Below, one piece after another: positions 18,644 through 29,585 of a DNA stretch of 64,000 nucleotides. The stretch is from an uncultured Bacteroidales bacterium. Its GTDB lineage: Bacteria; Bacteroidota; Bacteroidia; Bacteroidales; F082. Each line of letters begins with the position of its first letter. Within the stretch, counting starts at the first letter, position 1. Location of the stretch: assembly GCA_905234455.1 (NCBI GenBank), contig CAJOIH010000003.1, forward strand, positions 1 to 64,000. Direction: 5' to 3'. The notes under the pieces are model-generated. The model was not told the origin of the DNA, did not search any database, and saw only the letters and a program-made list of their open reading frames with translations. The position numbers and the translations under genes were made by a program.

Positions 18644-19288
18644 ATGAACATCCCCAAAATCCATTCCATTAGCAAGAAGATTCTCGTGGCGCTGTTGGGC
18701 GCTTTTCTGAGTATCTTCCTGTTGTTCCATGCCTCGGCCAACCTGTGCATCCTGCGTCACGATGGGGGTGCGTGGTACAACGCCTTCTGCGACTTTATGG
18801 GCACCAATTATGTGGTGAAAGTCTTTGAAATCATATTGTTAGGTACTTTCCTGCTGCACATCGGCCTGACGATCTGGTTGGCTATCACCAACAAGTTGGC
18901 CCGACCCAAAGGCTACCACAAGCCGCAACGCTCCAAGACGCACACCGGTTCGAAACTGCAGGTCTGGACAGGCATCCTCATCATCGTCTGCCTTTTTTTG
19001 CATTTCATGGATTTCTATTTCGTGAAGCTTGGCTTGTTCGACGGCAACCTCAACTTTTACGAGCAGGCACGAGAAAAGTTCCAGATCACACATATTGCCA
19101 TCTGTTATTTGGTATTCTTCGTGGTCGTCTGGTTCCATATGCGCCATGGTTTCGCTGCCATGTTCCAGACGTTGGGCCTTTACAATTATAAATACGGCAA
19201 AGCCATTGAAGTCATCGGCGTCATCTATGCCACGGTGATTTGCCTGATGTTTGCTGCCGTGGTCATCGGTGTCTATTTCGGTCTTTAA
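18644..19288 (+). CDS. frdC: Fumarate reductase/succinate dehydrogenase cytochrome b subunit
   Basis: 214-residue membrane anchor with five hydrophobic segments and scattered His residues suited to haem b ligation (for example FHASANLC in helix 1 and WFHMRHGF). It belongs to the single-anchor-subunit (Wolinella/Bacteroides type) quinol:fumarate reductases. The start [12 protein letters not shown] is preceded by the promoter at 18592-18623; a TTG-initiated extension would lie inside that promoter and is rejected. Confidence 0.9.
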   Translation: MNIPKIHSISKKILVALLGAFLSIFLLFHASANLCILRHDGGAWYNAFCDFMGTNYVVKVFEIILLGTFLLHIGLTIWLAITNKLARPKGYHKPQRSKTHTGSKLQVWTGILIIVCLFLHFMDFYFVKLGLFDGNLNFYEQAREKFQITHIAICYLVFFVVVWFHMRHGFAAMFQTLGLYNYKYGKAIEVIGVIYATVICLMFAAVVIGVYFGL

Positions 19289-19301
19289 ACTTTCCTCTTC
19301 T

Positions 19302-21257
<1,956 letters not shown>

Positions 21258-21260
21258 GCC

Positions 21261-22016
21261 ATGAGATTCACATTACATATTTGGAGACAGGAAAGCGCCC
21301 GTGCCAAGGGCCATTTCGAAACCTATGCCATCGACAACATCAGTGCCGATTGTTCCTTTCTGGAGATGCTTGACCAACTCAACGAACGGCTGATCAACGA
21401 CCGCATTGCCCATCCTGTGTGCTTTGACAACGACTGTCGCGAAGGCATTTGCGGCATGTGCGGGTTGTATATCAACGGCCGTCCTCATGGCAATGACGAT
21501 GGCATCACCACCTGTCAGCTCCACATGCGGAAGTTCAAGGATGGGGATGACATTTGGATTGAGCCTTGGCGCGCCAAAGCCTTTCCGGTGATTCGCGATT
21601 TGGTGGTAGACCGTTCCGCTTTCGACAAGATCATCCAGGCCGGAGGGTATATCAGCACTACCACTGGCGGCGTCCCTGACGCCAACGCCATCCCCATTCC
21701 GAAGCACCAGGCCGACATGGCCATGGATGCGGCGGCCTGCATCGGTTGTGGTGCCTGTGTGGCCGCTTGCAAGAACGCCAGCGCCATGTTGTTTGTCGGG
21801 GCCAAGGTCAGTCATTTGGCCCTGTTGCCGCAAGGGAAGATCGAGGCTGCCGACCGCGTGAGGAAGATGGTCGCCAAGATGGATGAGTTGGGCTTTGGAA
21901 GCTGCACCAACACGTATGCTTGCGAAGCCGAGTGCCCGAAGCTCATCCAACGGCAGGACATCTCGAGGCTCAATCGGCATTGGATCGGCTCTCTATTTGG
22001 ACGCGACAGAAAATAA
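21261..22016 (+). CDS. frdB: Fumarate reductase/succinate dehydrogenase iron-sulfur subunit
   Basis: 251 residues. The N-terminal ferredoxin domain has the 2Fe-2S cysteines in [14 protein letters not shown] and a later ITTC; the C-terminal domain has [11 protein letters not shown] and CEAECP for the 4Fe-4S and 3Fe-4S clusters. It links the FrdA flavin to the FrdC haems. Three bases separate it from frdA. It ends 7 bases from the convergent yifB stop. Confidence 0.96.
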   Translation: MRFTLHIWRQESARAKGHFETYAIDNISADCSFLEMLDQLNERLINDRIAHPVCFDNDCREGICGMCGLYINGRPHGNDDGITTCQLHMRKFKDGDDIWIEPWRAKAFPVIRDLVVDRSAFDKIIQAGGYISTTTGGVPDANAIPIPKHQADMAMDAAACIGCGACVAACKNASAMLFVGAKVSHLALLPQGKIEAADRVRKMVAKMDELGFGSCTNTYACEAECPKLIQRQDISRLNRHWIGSLFGRDRK

Positions 22017-22023
22017 CCCTTTT

Positions 22024-23556
22024 TCAGTTTCCCCAGTTGTCGCGGTCGAGGCTCCTGTAAGTGATTGCTTCGGCAAGATGGTCATGGGTGATCCTATCGC
22101 TTCCATCAAGATCGGCGATGGTCCGTGCCACCTTTAGGATCCGGTCGTACGCCCGTGCCGAGAGTCCCAGACGCCGCATCGCGTTGCGCAGGGCGTCTTG
22201 GCCACGCTGGTCGAGCACACAGTATTGTTGCAGGAGTTTGGTGGTCATCTGAGCGTTGGCATGGATTTCTGGATGGTCTTGGAACCGTGCCTCTTGTATT
22301 TTCCTAGCTTGAATCACCCTTTTGCGGATCTCGGCACTCGGCTCACCCCGGCGAGAGTCGGACAATTCCTCGTAGGGCACAGGAAGAACCTCGACGTGCA
22401 GGTCGATTCTATCCATTAAAGGACCTGATATCTTTCCAAGATACTTTTGCACTTCTCCCGGTCGGCACACGCATTGCCGGTCGGGGTGGTTATAATAGCC
22501 GCAGGGGCAGGGGTTCATGGCGGCCACCAGCATGAAATTGGCCGGATAGCGCACTGAAGTCCTAGCCCGTGAGATGGTGATCTCCCGGTCTTCCATCGGC
22601 TGTCTGAGGATTTCCAATGTATGTCGTTGAATTTCAGGGACTTCGTCAAGAAAAAGCACTCCATTATTGGCCAAACTGATCTCTCCCGGCTGTGGGGAGG
22701 AGCCGCCGCCGCAGAGTCCTGCGTCGGAGATGGAATGGTGGGGGCTGCGGAAGGGGCGTGTGGTGAGCAGGGTTTTGTTGGAGCCCAAGAGTCCGGCCAC
22801 GGAATGGATCTTGGTGGTTTCGAGTGCCTCCGCCAAGGTCATGGGAGGCAGGATGCTTGGCAGGCGTTTGGCCAGCATGGTCTTGCCTGAGCCCGGGCTC
22901 CCTATCAGTAAAACGTTATGCGATCCGGCGGCTGCGATTTCCAGCGCCCGTTTGACTGTCTCTTGGCCTTTTACATCTTGAAAATCAGCTTGATAATCAT
23001 CATCATTCACCCAGGCACCCAGGTTTACCGTTTCCGGTTCGATGAGCAATTCCCCATTCAGGAAATCGACCACTTCGCGCAGGTTACCGACGCCGATCAC
23101 CTCGAGTCCGTCCACAACGGCAGCTTCCTTGGCGTTTTCTTGGGGGATGATGATACCTTTGAAGCCTTCCTGTTTGGCTTGAAGGGCCATGGGAAGCACA
23201 CCTCGGACAGGATTCACGGTGCCATCAAGCGAAAGTTCGCCCATGATGACATATTGGTCGAGTTTGGAGCCATCCACCTGTTCGGAGACCGCCATCACTG
23301 CGACGGCCAGGGGAAGGTCGTAAGCGGCACCCACTTTTTTGATGTCAGCCGGTGCCATATTGACCGTGATGCGTTTCCGGGGGAACTTATAGCCCAGATT
23401 CGAAAACGAGGCGACAATGCGTTGTTGGCTCTCTTTCACCGAGTTGTCGGGCAGTCCAACCAGGAAGAACTGAACCCCTTTCTCGGAATTTACTTCTATG
23501 GTAACTATTATAGCGTTAATACCGATAATAGCACATCCAAATGTTTTTACTAACAT
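22024..23556 (-). CDS. YifB/ComM-family Mg-chelatase-like AAA+ ATPase
   Basis: 510 residues: an N-terminal Lon-protease-like ChlI fold (about 1-170), an AAA+ Mg-chelatase core with Walker A GSPGSGKTM and the VLFLDEVPEI Walker B, and a C-terminal helical domain (RAYDRILKVARTIADL). ComM in naturally competent bacteria is a branch-migration helicase; that role here is inferred by family. ATG at 23554-23556, with a -7 element 25 bases upstream. Confidence 0.9.
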   Translation of the reverse strand: MLVKTFGCAIIGINAIIVTIEVNSEKGVQFFLVGLPDNSVKESQQRIVASFSNLGYKFPRKRITVNMAPADIKKVGAAYDLPLAVAVMAVSEQVDGSKLDQYVIMGELSLDGTVNPVRGVLPMALQAKQEGFKGIIIPQENAKEAAVVDGLEVIGVGNLREVVDFLNGELLIEPETVNLGAWVNDDDYQADFQDVKGQETVKRALEIAAAGSHNVLLIGSPGSGKTMLAKRLPSILPPMTLAEALETTKIHSVAGLLGSNKTLLTTRPFRSPHHSISDAGLCGGGSSPQPGEISLANNGVLFLDEVPEIQRHTLEILRQPMEDREITISRARTSVRYPANFMLVAAMNPCPCGYYNHPDRQCVCRPGEVQKYLGKISGPLMDRIDLHVEVLPVPYEELSDSRRGEPSAEIRKRVIQARKIQEARFQDHPEIHANAQMTTKLLQQYCVLDQRGQDALRNAMRRLGLSARAYDRILKVARTIADLDGSDRITHDHLAEAITYRSLDRDNWGN

Positions 23557-23581
23557 AACTTTAAACTATTTTTTGACGCAA

Positions 23582-23589
23582 CAAAGATA
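23582..23589 (-). promoter_or_regulatory. -7 element for yifB
   Basis: CAAAGATA reads TATCTTTG; no clear -33 box. It is divergent from the cinA promoter at 23642. Confidence 0.45.
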
Positions 23590-23641
23590 TAGCTTTTAAC
23601 TATATATTAAAAAAATCACGGCATTTTTTCTAAAAATTTTT

Positions 23642-23649
23642 TATTTTTG
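23642..23649 (+). promoter_or_regulatory. -7 element for cinA
   Basis: TATTTTTG, ending 17 bases before the cinA ATG. The -33 region lacks a TTG. Confidence 0.5.
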
Positions 23650-23666
23650 CGTCAAAATAGTTTGCC

Positions 23667-24155
23667 ATGACACAAGACAGCACGAGCATCGAACGCAAGG
23701 TATTCGAATTATTGAAGAGCAAGGGCATGACTTTCGCTTCGGCTGAGAGTTGCACGGGCGGCAACATCGCCCATCTCATCACGCTCATCCCAGGAAGTTC
23801 CGAGGTATTCAGGGGAGGTGCGGTCACTTACGCCACGCCCACCAAGACAAAGGTGTTGGGGGTCCCGAAGGAAATGATTGACGCTTATGGGGTGGTCAGC
23901 AGCAGGGTGGTTGAGTCGATGGCCATGGGCACCCGTTGTTTGATGGAGGCTGATTTCGGCGTGGCCACCACGGGGGTTGCCGGTCCGAGTGGAGGTACTG
24001 CGGAGACCCCTGTGGGCACGGTATGGATCGGTGTAGCCACCAAGCATGGCACCCACTCGAAGCTATGCCATTTCGGGAAAGGCCGTCGGCATGTGATCAG
24101 GCAGGCCACCCTTGAGGCCTACGAAATGCTATACGAGGCCATCCGAAGCCTGTGA
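23667..24155 (+). CDS. pncC: CinA-family nicotinamide-nucleotide amidohydrolase
   Basis: 162-residue stand-alone CinA C-terminal (PncC) domain, which deamidates nicotinamide mononucleotide in NAD recycling. Signatures: FASAESCTGGNIAHLIT, SEVFRGGAVTYA, TTGVAGPSGGT and PVGTVWIGVA. The larger two-domain CinA N-terminus is absent, as usual for PncC. It abuts the convergent GldB-like gene with no spacer. Confidence 0.92.
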   Translation: MTQDSTSIERKVFELLKSKGMTFASAESCTGGNIAHLITLIPGSSEVFRGGAVTYATPTKTKVLGVPKEMIDAYGVVSSRVVESMAMGTRCLMEADFGVATTGVAGPSGGTAETPVGTVWIGVATKHGTHSKLCHFGKGRRHVIRQATLEAYEMLYEAIRSL

Positions 24156-25163
24156 TCATTTCTTGGGTTTGTATCTGGATTCCTGGAAGATGGTCTGAAG
24201 GTCGTCTTCCTTCATCAGTTCGCGCACGCCGGTTTCGGGGTGGGACTCCATGAAGGAACGTACGATGTGAAGGCCGATGAACTCGCCCAGTCGGGCTGGA
24301 GCCTCGTGGCTGTATTCATTGGTGAAGGGTCCATCGGCGAGGAAGGTGCGGTACACTTCGAGGTCGGAGGCATAGAGGCATTGGTTGCCTACCATATCTG
24401 CCCACAGGTCGCCCTCGAAATCCTCAGCCCATTGCAGTTGCGATGGTGAAAAGCCAAGCAGCACTTCATCGCTGAGGCTCGGGCAAAGCGCTTCCACAAA
24501 GAAGAGCATTCTGCCCGCTTCCACCATTTCTTCGAGCAAGTTGTTGCGTTTGGCGGGTTTTTGCACATAACCCTCATAGATCTGCTGTCCCAGATCCTTG
24601 GAGAGGCCTGCCTTGGCGACCCGTTGGGCGCGGTACTCGGGCATTCCGATCCACTGGTAGATGTCGTCGCCTTCAAGATACCAGTCGAGCGAGATCACCA
24701 GGGCGTCGTCGAAGAAGATCACCGGGGAAACCTCGGGGTCGATGCCCGAGACGCAGGTATAAACTTGTTTGGGAAGTTGGATTTCTGGGTAATAGAAATT
24801 GAAATGTTGGTATACGTTTCGGACCGCTTCGCCCACATTGTTAAGGTCGGGATAGGCTTGTTTCACCTTATGGTAGAGTGTTTTGCTGAGTGTGTCGACT
24901 GCGAAGTCGCGGAGGTAGCGCACTGCCATGGGGTCGGTGAGGTCGCCACCGAGGAATGGTTGGTATTGGGCTTGGACTTCCATCAGTGCTTCTTGGAAGC
25001 GGGTGGTATCCAAGTTGAAAAGCACGTCTTCGTAACGATGGAAGGAGAGTTCGGGTGGCGTTCCGTTGGCGGCGATCAGTTTCTTTTTATAGTCGGGTGT
25101 CTTGGGGGAGCAGCTTGCCATTGCCATCAGAAGAAAAAGCGCCAATATCTTGTAGTATTTCAT
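24156..25163 (-). CDS. GldB-like gliding-motility-associated lipoprotein
   Basis: 335 residues. A lipoprotein signal ends in MAMASC, so the mature protein is lipid-anchored. The body resembles GldB: ELSFHRYEDVLFNLD, VYTCVSGIDPEVSP and an alpha-helical region rich in aromatic and acidic residues ending in a conserved GEFIGLHIVRSFMESHPE. GldB is required for gliding in Flavobacteria, but homologues are widespread in non-gliding Bacteroidales. No other gld genes are nearby, so motility is not implied. Confidence 0.72.
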   Translation of the reverse strand: MKYYKILALFLLMAMASCSPKTPDYKKKLIAANGTPPELSFHRYEDVLFNLDTTRFQEALMEVQAQYQPFLGGDLTDPMAVRYLRDFAVDTLSKTLYHKVKQAYPDLNNVGEAVRNVYQHFNFYYPEIQLPKQVYTCVSGIDPEVSPVIFFDDALVISLDWYLEGDDIYQWIGMPEYRAQRVAKAGLSKDLGQQIYEGYVQKPAKRNNLLEEMVEAGRMLFFVEALCPSLSDEVLLGFSPSQLQWAEDFEGDLWADMVGNQCLYASDLEVYRTFLADGPFTNEYSHEAPARLGEFIGLHIVRSFMESHPETGVRELMKEDDLQTIFQESRYKPKK

Positions 25164-25182
25164 AGGTATTTGTTTGTTCGTG

Positions 25183-25190
25183 CAAAAATA
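25183..25190 (-). promoter_or_regulatory. -7 element for the GldB-like gene
   Basis: CAAAAATA reads TATTTTTG, 19 bases upstream of the start codon. Confidence 0.5.
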
Positions 25191-25215
25191 TTGATTTGTT
25201 TATTTAAAAAAACTG

Positions 25216-25223
25216 TATCTTTG
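25216..25223 (+). promoter_or_regulatory. -7 element for the nucleoside phosphorylase gene
   Basis: TATCTTTG. TTG at 25191-25193 gives a 22-base spacer and TTTG at 25195-25198 a 17-base spacer, so either could be the -33 box. Confidence 0.55.
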
Positions 25224-25266
25224 CAGTTTGTTTACGTATTTTTAATCGACCTTAAAATAAAACACT

Positions 25267-26148
25267 ATGAATCAAGCAATTCCAGCATCCCAGCTAGTTT
25301 TGAACAATGAGGGAGCCGTTTACCATCTCGCTCTTCATCCCGAGGAGTTAGCCGATGATGTCATTTTGGTAGGTGATCCGGGACGTGTGGACATGATTGC
25401 CTCGTATTTTGAAAAAATTGAGGTGAAGCGCCAGAACCGCGAGCTCTGGAGCCGTACCGGTTATTATAACGGAAAAAGGATCACGGTATTGTCCACGGGC
25501 ATGGGAACCGACAATTTGGACATCGTGATGAACGAGTTGGACACTTTGGCCAACATTGATTTGAAGACTCGGATGCCGAAGGCTGAGCATCGGACCTTGA
25601 ATTTGGTCCGGCTGGGCACTTCCGGGGCCTTGCAGGCCGACATTCCGGTGGAGGACAGTTACGTGGCCACCCGTTATGCCATTGGTTTGGACGGGTTGCT
25701 GTATTTTTACGAGAAAAACAAGGAGGTGAACGAGATTGCCATGCGCGATGCCTTTATTGAGCAGATGGACTATCCGAAGGACCTCCCGATGCCGTACGTG
25801 GTGGAAGGCTCGAAGGAGCTGTTCGACCGGTTGGGGCAGGGTTATTACATGGGGTTGACTGCCACGGCTCCCGGTTTTTACGGACCTCAGGGCAGGACGC
25901 TTAGGATGCATTTGGCCTATCCCGAGAACAACCGCAAGATCGAGGCTTTTGAGTACCAGGGCTGGAGGGTATGCAATTTCGAGATGGAGTCGTCGGCCCT
26001 TTATGGTTTGGGCAAGATGATGGGGCATCGCTGCCTGACCATCTGTGCGGTGATTGCCAACCGTGTGAGTGAGAAGTTCTGCACCGACTATCACCCTTAC
26101 ATCAACAAGCTCGTAAAGAACACTTTGGACCGTTTATCCGCCCGATAA
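25267..26148 (+). CDS. Nucleoside phosphorylase (uridine phosphorylase-like)
   Basis: 293-residue PNP/UDP family protein that cleaves a nucleoside with phosphate for pyrimidine salvage. Visible: VILVGDPGRVDMIASYF (phosphate-binding GDPxR), STGMGTDNLDIVMNEL, RLGTSGALQ and NFEMESSALYGLGKMMGHR (ribose and base site). The substrate (uridine versus another nucleoside) is not certain from sequence. Single-gene unit with its own promoter. Confidence 0.88.
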   Translation: MNQAIPASQLVLNNEGAVYHLALHPEELADDVILVGDPGRVDMIASYFEKIEVKRQNRELWSRTGYYNGKRITVLSTGMGTDNLDIVMNELDTLANIDLKTRMPKAEHRTLNLVRLGTSGALQADIPVEDSYVATRYAIGLDGLLYFYEKNKEVNEIAMRDAFIEQMDYPKDLPMPYVVEGSKELFDRLGQGYYMGLTATAPGFYGPQGRTLRMHLAYPENNRKIEAFEYQGWRVCNFEMESSALYGLGKMMGHRCLTICAVIANRVSEKFCTDYHPYINKLVKNTLDRLSAR

Positions 26149-26193
26149 AGGCATTTTGTTGATAATTTTTTCATTTTTTAATAATATTATTGA

Positions 26194-26222
26194 TTGTCGT
26201 ATCTATAATATTTGTATTTTTG
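26194..26222 (+). promoter_or_regulatory. Promoter of the outer-membrane protein operon
   Basis: TTG at 26194-26196, 18 bases, TATTTTTG at 26215-26222. The leader to the first ATG is about 55 bases, longer than elsewhere in the window, and AT-rich. Confidence 0.65.
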
Positions 26223-26283
26223 CGGCGAATTAGGTGGACTACACAATAACAAATTTAACATTAATACCTAAAACACTTAACAA

Positions 26284-27492
26284 ATGAAGAAAGCATTTAT
26301 TACTCTCTGCGTCATCATGATGACGACAGCGACAGTGTTTGCAGCCGGCGGCAACGAGCCTACCCGCTACTACACTCCCAAATTCACCCAGGGTTGGTTT
26401 ATCGACCTGGCTGGTACCTACAGCATCTTTGCTGCCAATGGTTCCGCTTACCATCACGCTGGCACCTTCTACGGTTTGTGGCCTGCTGAGAACACCCTGT
26501 CTGGAAAACCCTTCATCGGTGGTTCCGTTAAACTGGGTAAAAGAGTGAGCCCGAGCTTTGCTGTTAGAGCTGGCTACGATCTGCGCCGTTCTGGCAACCA
26601 GTATGGCACCTTCCATTACAAGAGCCTCCATGTCGACGTAATGGAAAGCCCCATTGACCTGTTCTTCGGCTACAACCCTGACAGATTCTACACTCTCTGG
26701 GTTTATGGCGGAATGGCAGTTCTCGGCCAAGATCACCAAGGCTATTTCTTTAACAGACAGACCAACTTCGAGTTCGGTTTCAACGGTGGTTTCATGAACA
26801 ACTTCAGAATCAGCAACAGCATTGACTTCCACATCGACCTCACTGCCACTGCCACTCGCTGGAGCTTCGACGACACCTATGCCGACATCAACCCCAATGG
26901 CAACTTCATCCACAAGTTCTTCCACAGAATGCACTTCGACTTCACTGCCGAAGCCGGTTTCATGTGGTACCTCGGTGGCCGCAGATTCACTGCTGTCGAA
27001 CCCCAAGAAGTTGTGAAGACCGACTGCTCACAGCAGGAAGCCAGAATCAACGAGCTCATGAACCAGGTCAACAGCCTGCAGCAGCAACTTTCCAACAACG
27101 GCTATGTTCCTGGCGCCACCATCGTCCACGACACCATCGTGAAGACTGTTGAAGCCCAGAGCGTCAGCTATCCTTTCTCCATCTTCTTCAACAAGGGCTC
27201 CTATGAGCTGAGAGATGGCAGAGACCGCGTCAACATCGAAGAGTTTGCCAAGGCTGCCAAAGAGAATGGCTACAAGGTCATCCTGAGAGGTACCTGCGAC
27301 AGCGCCACTGGTTCAGCCGCCTTCAACAAGACCCTGGCTGAAAAGCGCTGCAACAAGATCAAATCCGAACTCGTGAAGTACGGTGTGCCGGAGAGCAACA
27401 TCACCATCAACGCCGCTGGCGCTGTGAAGGAACTCGGTGGCAAGTATCCTACCGACTACGACCGTCGTGTGATGATCCAACTTTCGAAATAA
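26284..27492 (+). CDS. OmpA-family outer-membrane protein 1
   Basis: 402 residues: signal peptide (about 1-20, ending VFAAG), an N-terminal beta-barrel with alternating aromatic strands (about 25-240), a short coiled-coil (INELMNQVNSLQQQLSNNG), and a C-terminal OmpA domain. The latter carries the peptidoglycan-contacting pattern in RGTCDSATGSAAFNKTLAEKRC (split over about 340-361) and DYDRRVMIQL. It should tie the outer membrane to the cell wall. Codon use is strongly biased (AAC, GGT/GGC, ATC), suggesting high expression. It is paralogous to the next gene. Confidence 0.9.
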   Translation: MKKAFITLCVIMMTTATVFAAGGNEPTRYYTPKFTQGWFIDLAGTYSIFAANGSAYHHAGTFYGLWPAENTLSGKPFIGGSVKLGKRVSPSFAVRAGYDLRRSGNQYGTFHYKSLHVDVMESPIDLFFGYNPDRFYTLWVYGGMAVLGQDHQGYFFNRQTNFEFGFNGGFMNNFRISNSIDFHIDLTATATRWSFDDTYADINPNGNFIHKFFHRMHFDFTAEAGFMWYLGGRRFTAVEPQEVVKTDCSQQEARINELMNQVNSLQQQLSNNGYVPGATIVHDTIVKTVEAQSVSYPFSIFFNKGSYELRDGRDRVNIEEFAKAAKENGYKVILRGTCDSATGSAAFNKTLAEKRCNKIKSELVKYGVPESNITINAAGAVKELGGKYPTDYDRRVMIQLSK

Positions 27493-27530
27493 ACAGAGAT
27501 GCATTTGAACCAAAACTGATTTGAACTGAA

Positions 27531-28787
27531 ATGAAAAGAATCATTCTTGCAACCGCTCTTTTGCTTGTCACATCAGCCGTGATGGCCAATGAAGACATGG
27601 TCAACGATTCCGTTAACCGTTACCTGTCCTCAACCATGGGTCAAAACTGGTTTGTGACAGCAACTGGAAGCGTAAACTGGTGGCAAGGATCTGACCGTAA
27701 TCCCGCAGGAAACTACACCTCTTTGAATGGACCTACATTCGGAGGTGGAGTTTCCTTAGGGAAATGGATTACCCACAACGTCGCACTGCGTCTGGCTTAC
27801 GACGTCAACAGATCCCATAGTTACATCAATGGCTTCCACACTGCCAACGGAGGCCAATTCGATTTTCTCTACGAAAACAACCCGACTCCTGACGCCAATG
27901 GTTATTGTACCACTACCTTTATGTACCATAACTTCCACGGCGATTTTATGGTCAGCCCTGTCGATCTGATCCAAGGTTATTACAACCCCGACCGGTTCTT
28001 CACCCCCATTTTCTATGTGGGCGCGGGACTGGCTTGTGTTTCCGGCCACACCTCTATGATACAATCCCTCATGGAGGGCAAGCGGAATTTTGAGTATTCA
28101 GTCGACGCCGGTTTCATGGGCTTGTTCAAATTAACCCCTTATCTCGACATCGACCTCCAGTTGATGTGGACTTCGCAGAAGTACAGCATCGACTCTTGGT
28201 ACAACGAGTATATTTCGGCCGATAGAACCATCAGACCGCGTTTTGCCGACTTCAACTACAGCGCTTCACTGGGTCTCAACTGGAATATCCATTCCAGAAT
28301 CTACGAGTTGCCTATCAACTATGCCGGTGAGATGAGGGAGATGCGCGAACGCATCAGCCAGCTTGAAGCCGAGTTGGAAGACTGCATGAAAAACCAAGGT
28401 CATATTACCGACACCGTGGTTCAATTCATCGGCTCGACCGACACCGTCAAAGAAATCGTGAGCTTCCCATTCTCCATCTTCTTCAATCTGGACTCGTATG
28501 AACTCATGTCCAGAAGAGACGTGGTCAACCTGCGTGAAATCGCCCGCGTGGCCGCTGACAAGGGATGGAAGATCCGTCTGAGAGGCTCATGCGACAGCGC
28601 TACCGCCACGCCGGAATACAACCAACGCCTGTCGGAGAACCGTTGCCGCAAGATCATGCTCGAGCTGATGGAACTCGGCATTCCGGAAAGCCAGATCATC
28701 CTCGTCCCCGTTGGAGGCGTGCATGAACTGGATCCCACGGAATACGACCGTCGCGTGCTGATCGAACTTGTGAAAGAAATCAAATAA
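27531..28787 (+). CDS. OmpA-family outer-membrane protein 2
   Basis: 418 residues with the same layout as its upstream neighbour: signal peptide (ending AVMAN), barrel, a coiled-coil (MREMRERISQLEAELED) and a C-terminal OmpA domain (FPFSIFFNLDSYELM, RGSCDSATATPEYNQRLSE, YDRRVLIELV). The two share the unusual CDSAT in the OmpA domain, indicating tandem duplication followed by divergence. It is 38 bases from the first gene and 9 bases from the next. Confidence 0.9.
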   Translation: MKRIILATALLLVTSAVMANEDMVNDSVNRYLSSTMGQNWFVTATGSVNWWQGSDRNPAGNYTSLNGPTFGGGVSLGKWITHNVALRLAYDVNRSHSYINGFHTANGGQFDFLYENNPTPDANGYCTTTFMYHNFHGDFMVSPVDLIQGYYNPDRFFTPIFYVGAGLACVSGHTSMIQSLMEGKRNFEYSVDAGFMGLFKLTPYLDIDLQLMWTSQKYSIDSWYNEYISADRTIRPRFADFNYSASLGLNWNIHSRIYELPINYAGEMREMRERISQLEAELEDCMKNQGHITDTVVQFIGSTDTVKEIVSFPFSIFFNLDSYELMSRRDVVNLREIARVAADKGWKIRLRGSCDSATATPEYNQRLSENRCRKIMLELMELGIPESQIILVPVGGVHELDPTEYDRRVLIELVKEIK

Positions 28788-28796
28788 ACACCTTAT

Positions 28797-29495
28797 ATGA
28801 AAAAGTCATTCATCATTGCTGTGCTGCTGATGCTGGGTAGCACCATGTTCGCCCAAGACCTTGACCTTGGCGTCAAAATAGGCTATCAAACAGCTAATCT
28901 TTCCTATAAGCAAGCCGACATCAAGTCGGGTTTCCAAAACCATCTGACCTTCGGTCTGTTCGGCCGCGTGGAACTTGGCATGTTCTACATCCAACCTGAG
29001 GTGATGTATTTCAAGACCAACAATATTTTTTCTTTGGATGTTGCCAATACTAGCGAAGGATGGCTCCCTGAAGAGAACGTCACCTTCACCCTGAACGAAG
29101 CCAACCTTCAGGTCCCGATCCTGGTCGGCATCAAGTTCCTCGATCTCGGCGTGGCTACCCTCCGCGCCCAAGTGGGTCCGACGGCTAACTTCACCTTGGC
29201 CAGCACTACCTTGTTCGACAAGACCTTCAAACTCACCAACAATGACGGCGAGGAAGTCACTCTCAGCGAAAACGACGAGGTCTTCGACACCAAGAGCATC
29301 GCCTGGGGCATGCAAGCCGGTCTCGGCGCCGACATCCTTGGCAAGATCACCCTCGACATCAACTACAACTTCGGTTTGAGCAAGGTGTTCGGCAACTTGA
29401 ACAATGCCAGCTGGAACAACTACTTCGACTTCACCAATGTCGACAACACCAAGAGCAGCATGTTCATGGTGACTGTAGGTTATAAGTTCTTATAA
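28797..29495 (+). CDS. PorT-type outer-membrane beta-barrel protein
   Basis: 232 residues: signal peptide (about 1-19, ending MFAQ) and a small eight-strand barrel of the OMP_b-brl_2/PorT-like type, with GVKIGYQTANLSY near the start and the usual terminal MVTVGYKFL with a C-terminal aromatic/Leu. Third gene of the OmpA operon. PorT proper is a type IX secretion component; this short protein is only fold-related, so a specific role is not claimed. Confidence 0.82.
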   Translation: MKKSFIIAVLLMLGSTMFAQDLDLGVKIGYQTANLSYKQADIKSGFQNHLTFGLFGRVELGMFYIQPEVMYFKTNNIFSLDVANTSEGWLPEENVTFTLNEANLQVPILVGIKFLDLGVATLRAQVGPTANFTLASTTLFDKTFKLTNNDGEEVTLSENDEVFDTKSIAWGMQAGLGADILGKITLDINYNFGLSKVFGNLNNASWNNYFDFTNVDNTKSSMFMVTVGYKFL

Positions 29496-29522
29496 TTCAA
29501 GATTGTTTATTATGAAATCAAG

Positions 29523-29553
29523 AAGGCGGGAGATTGTTCTTCCGCCTTTTTTC
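29523..29553 (+). terminator. Rho-independent terminator of the outer-membrane protein operon
   Basis: AAGGCGG at 29523-29529 pairs with CCGCCTT at 29542-29548 across a 12-base loop, followed by a T tract. The loop contains the TTG that serves as the -33 box of the next promoter. Confidence 0.85.
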
Positions 29554-29563
29554 ATTATCTTTG
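29534..29563 (+). promoter_or_regulatory. Promoter for the first aminopeptidase P gene
   Basis: TTG at 29534-29536, 19 bases, TATCTTTG at 29556-29563. It overlaps the preceding terminator, so termination and initiation share bases. Confidence 0.65.
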
Positions 29564-29585
29564 TCATGGATTAAATTGAAACGCT

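Noticed and set aside
24156-25163. Evidence for gliding motility from the GldB-like gene
   Set aside because: Only one gld-type gene is present, and GldB homologues occur in many non-gliding Bacteroidota.
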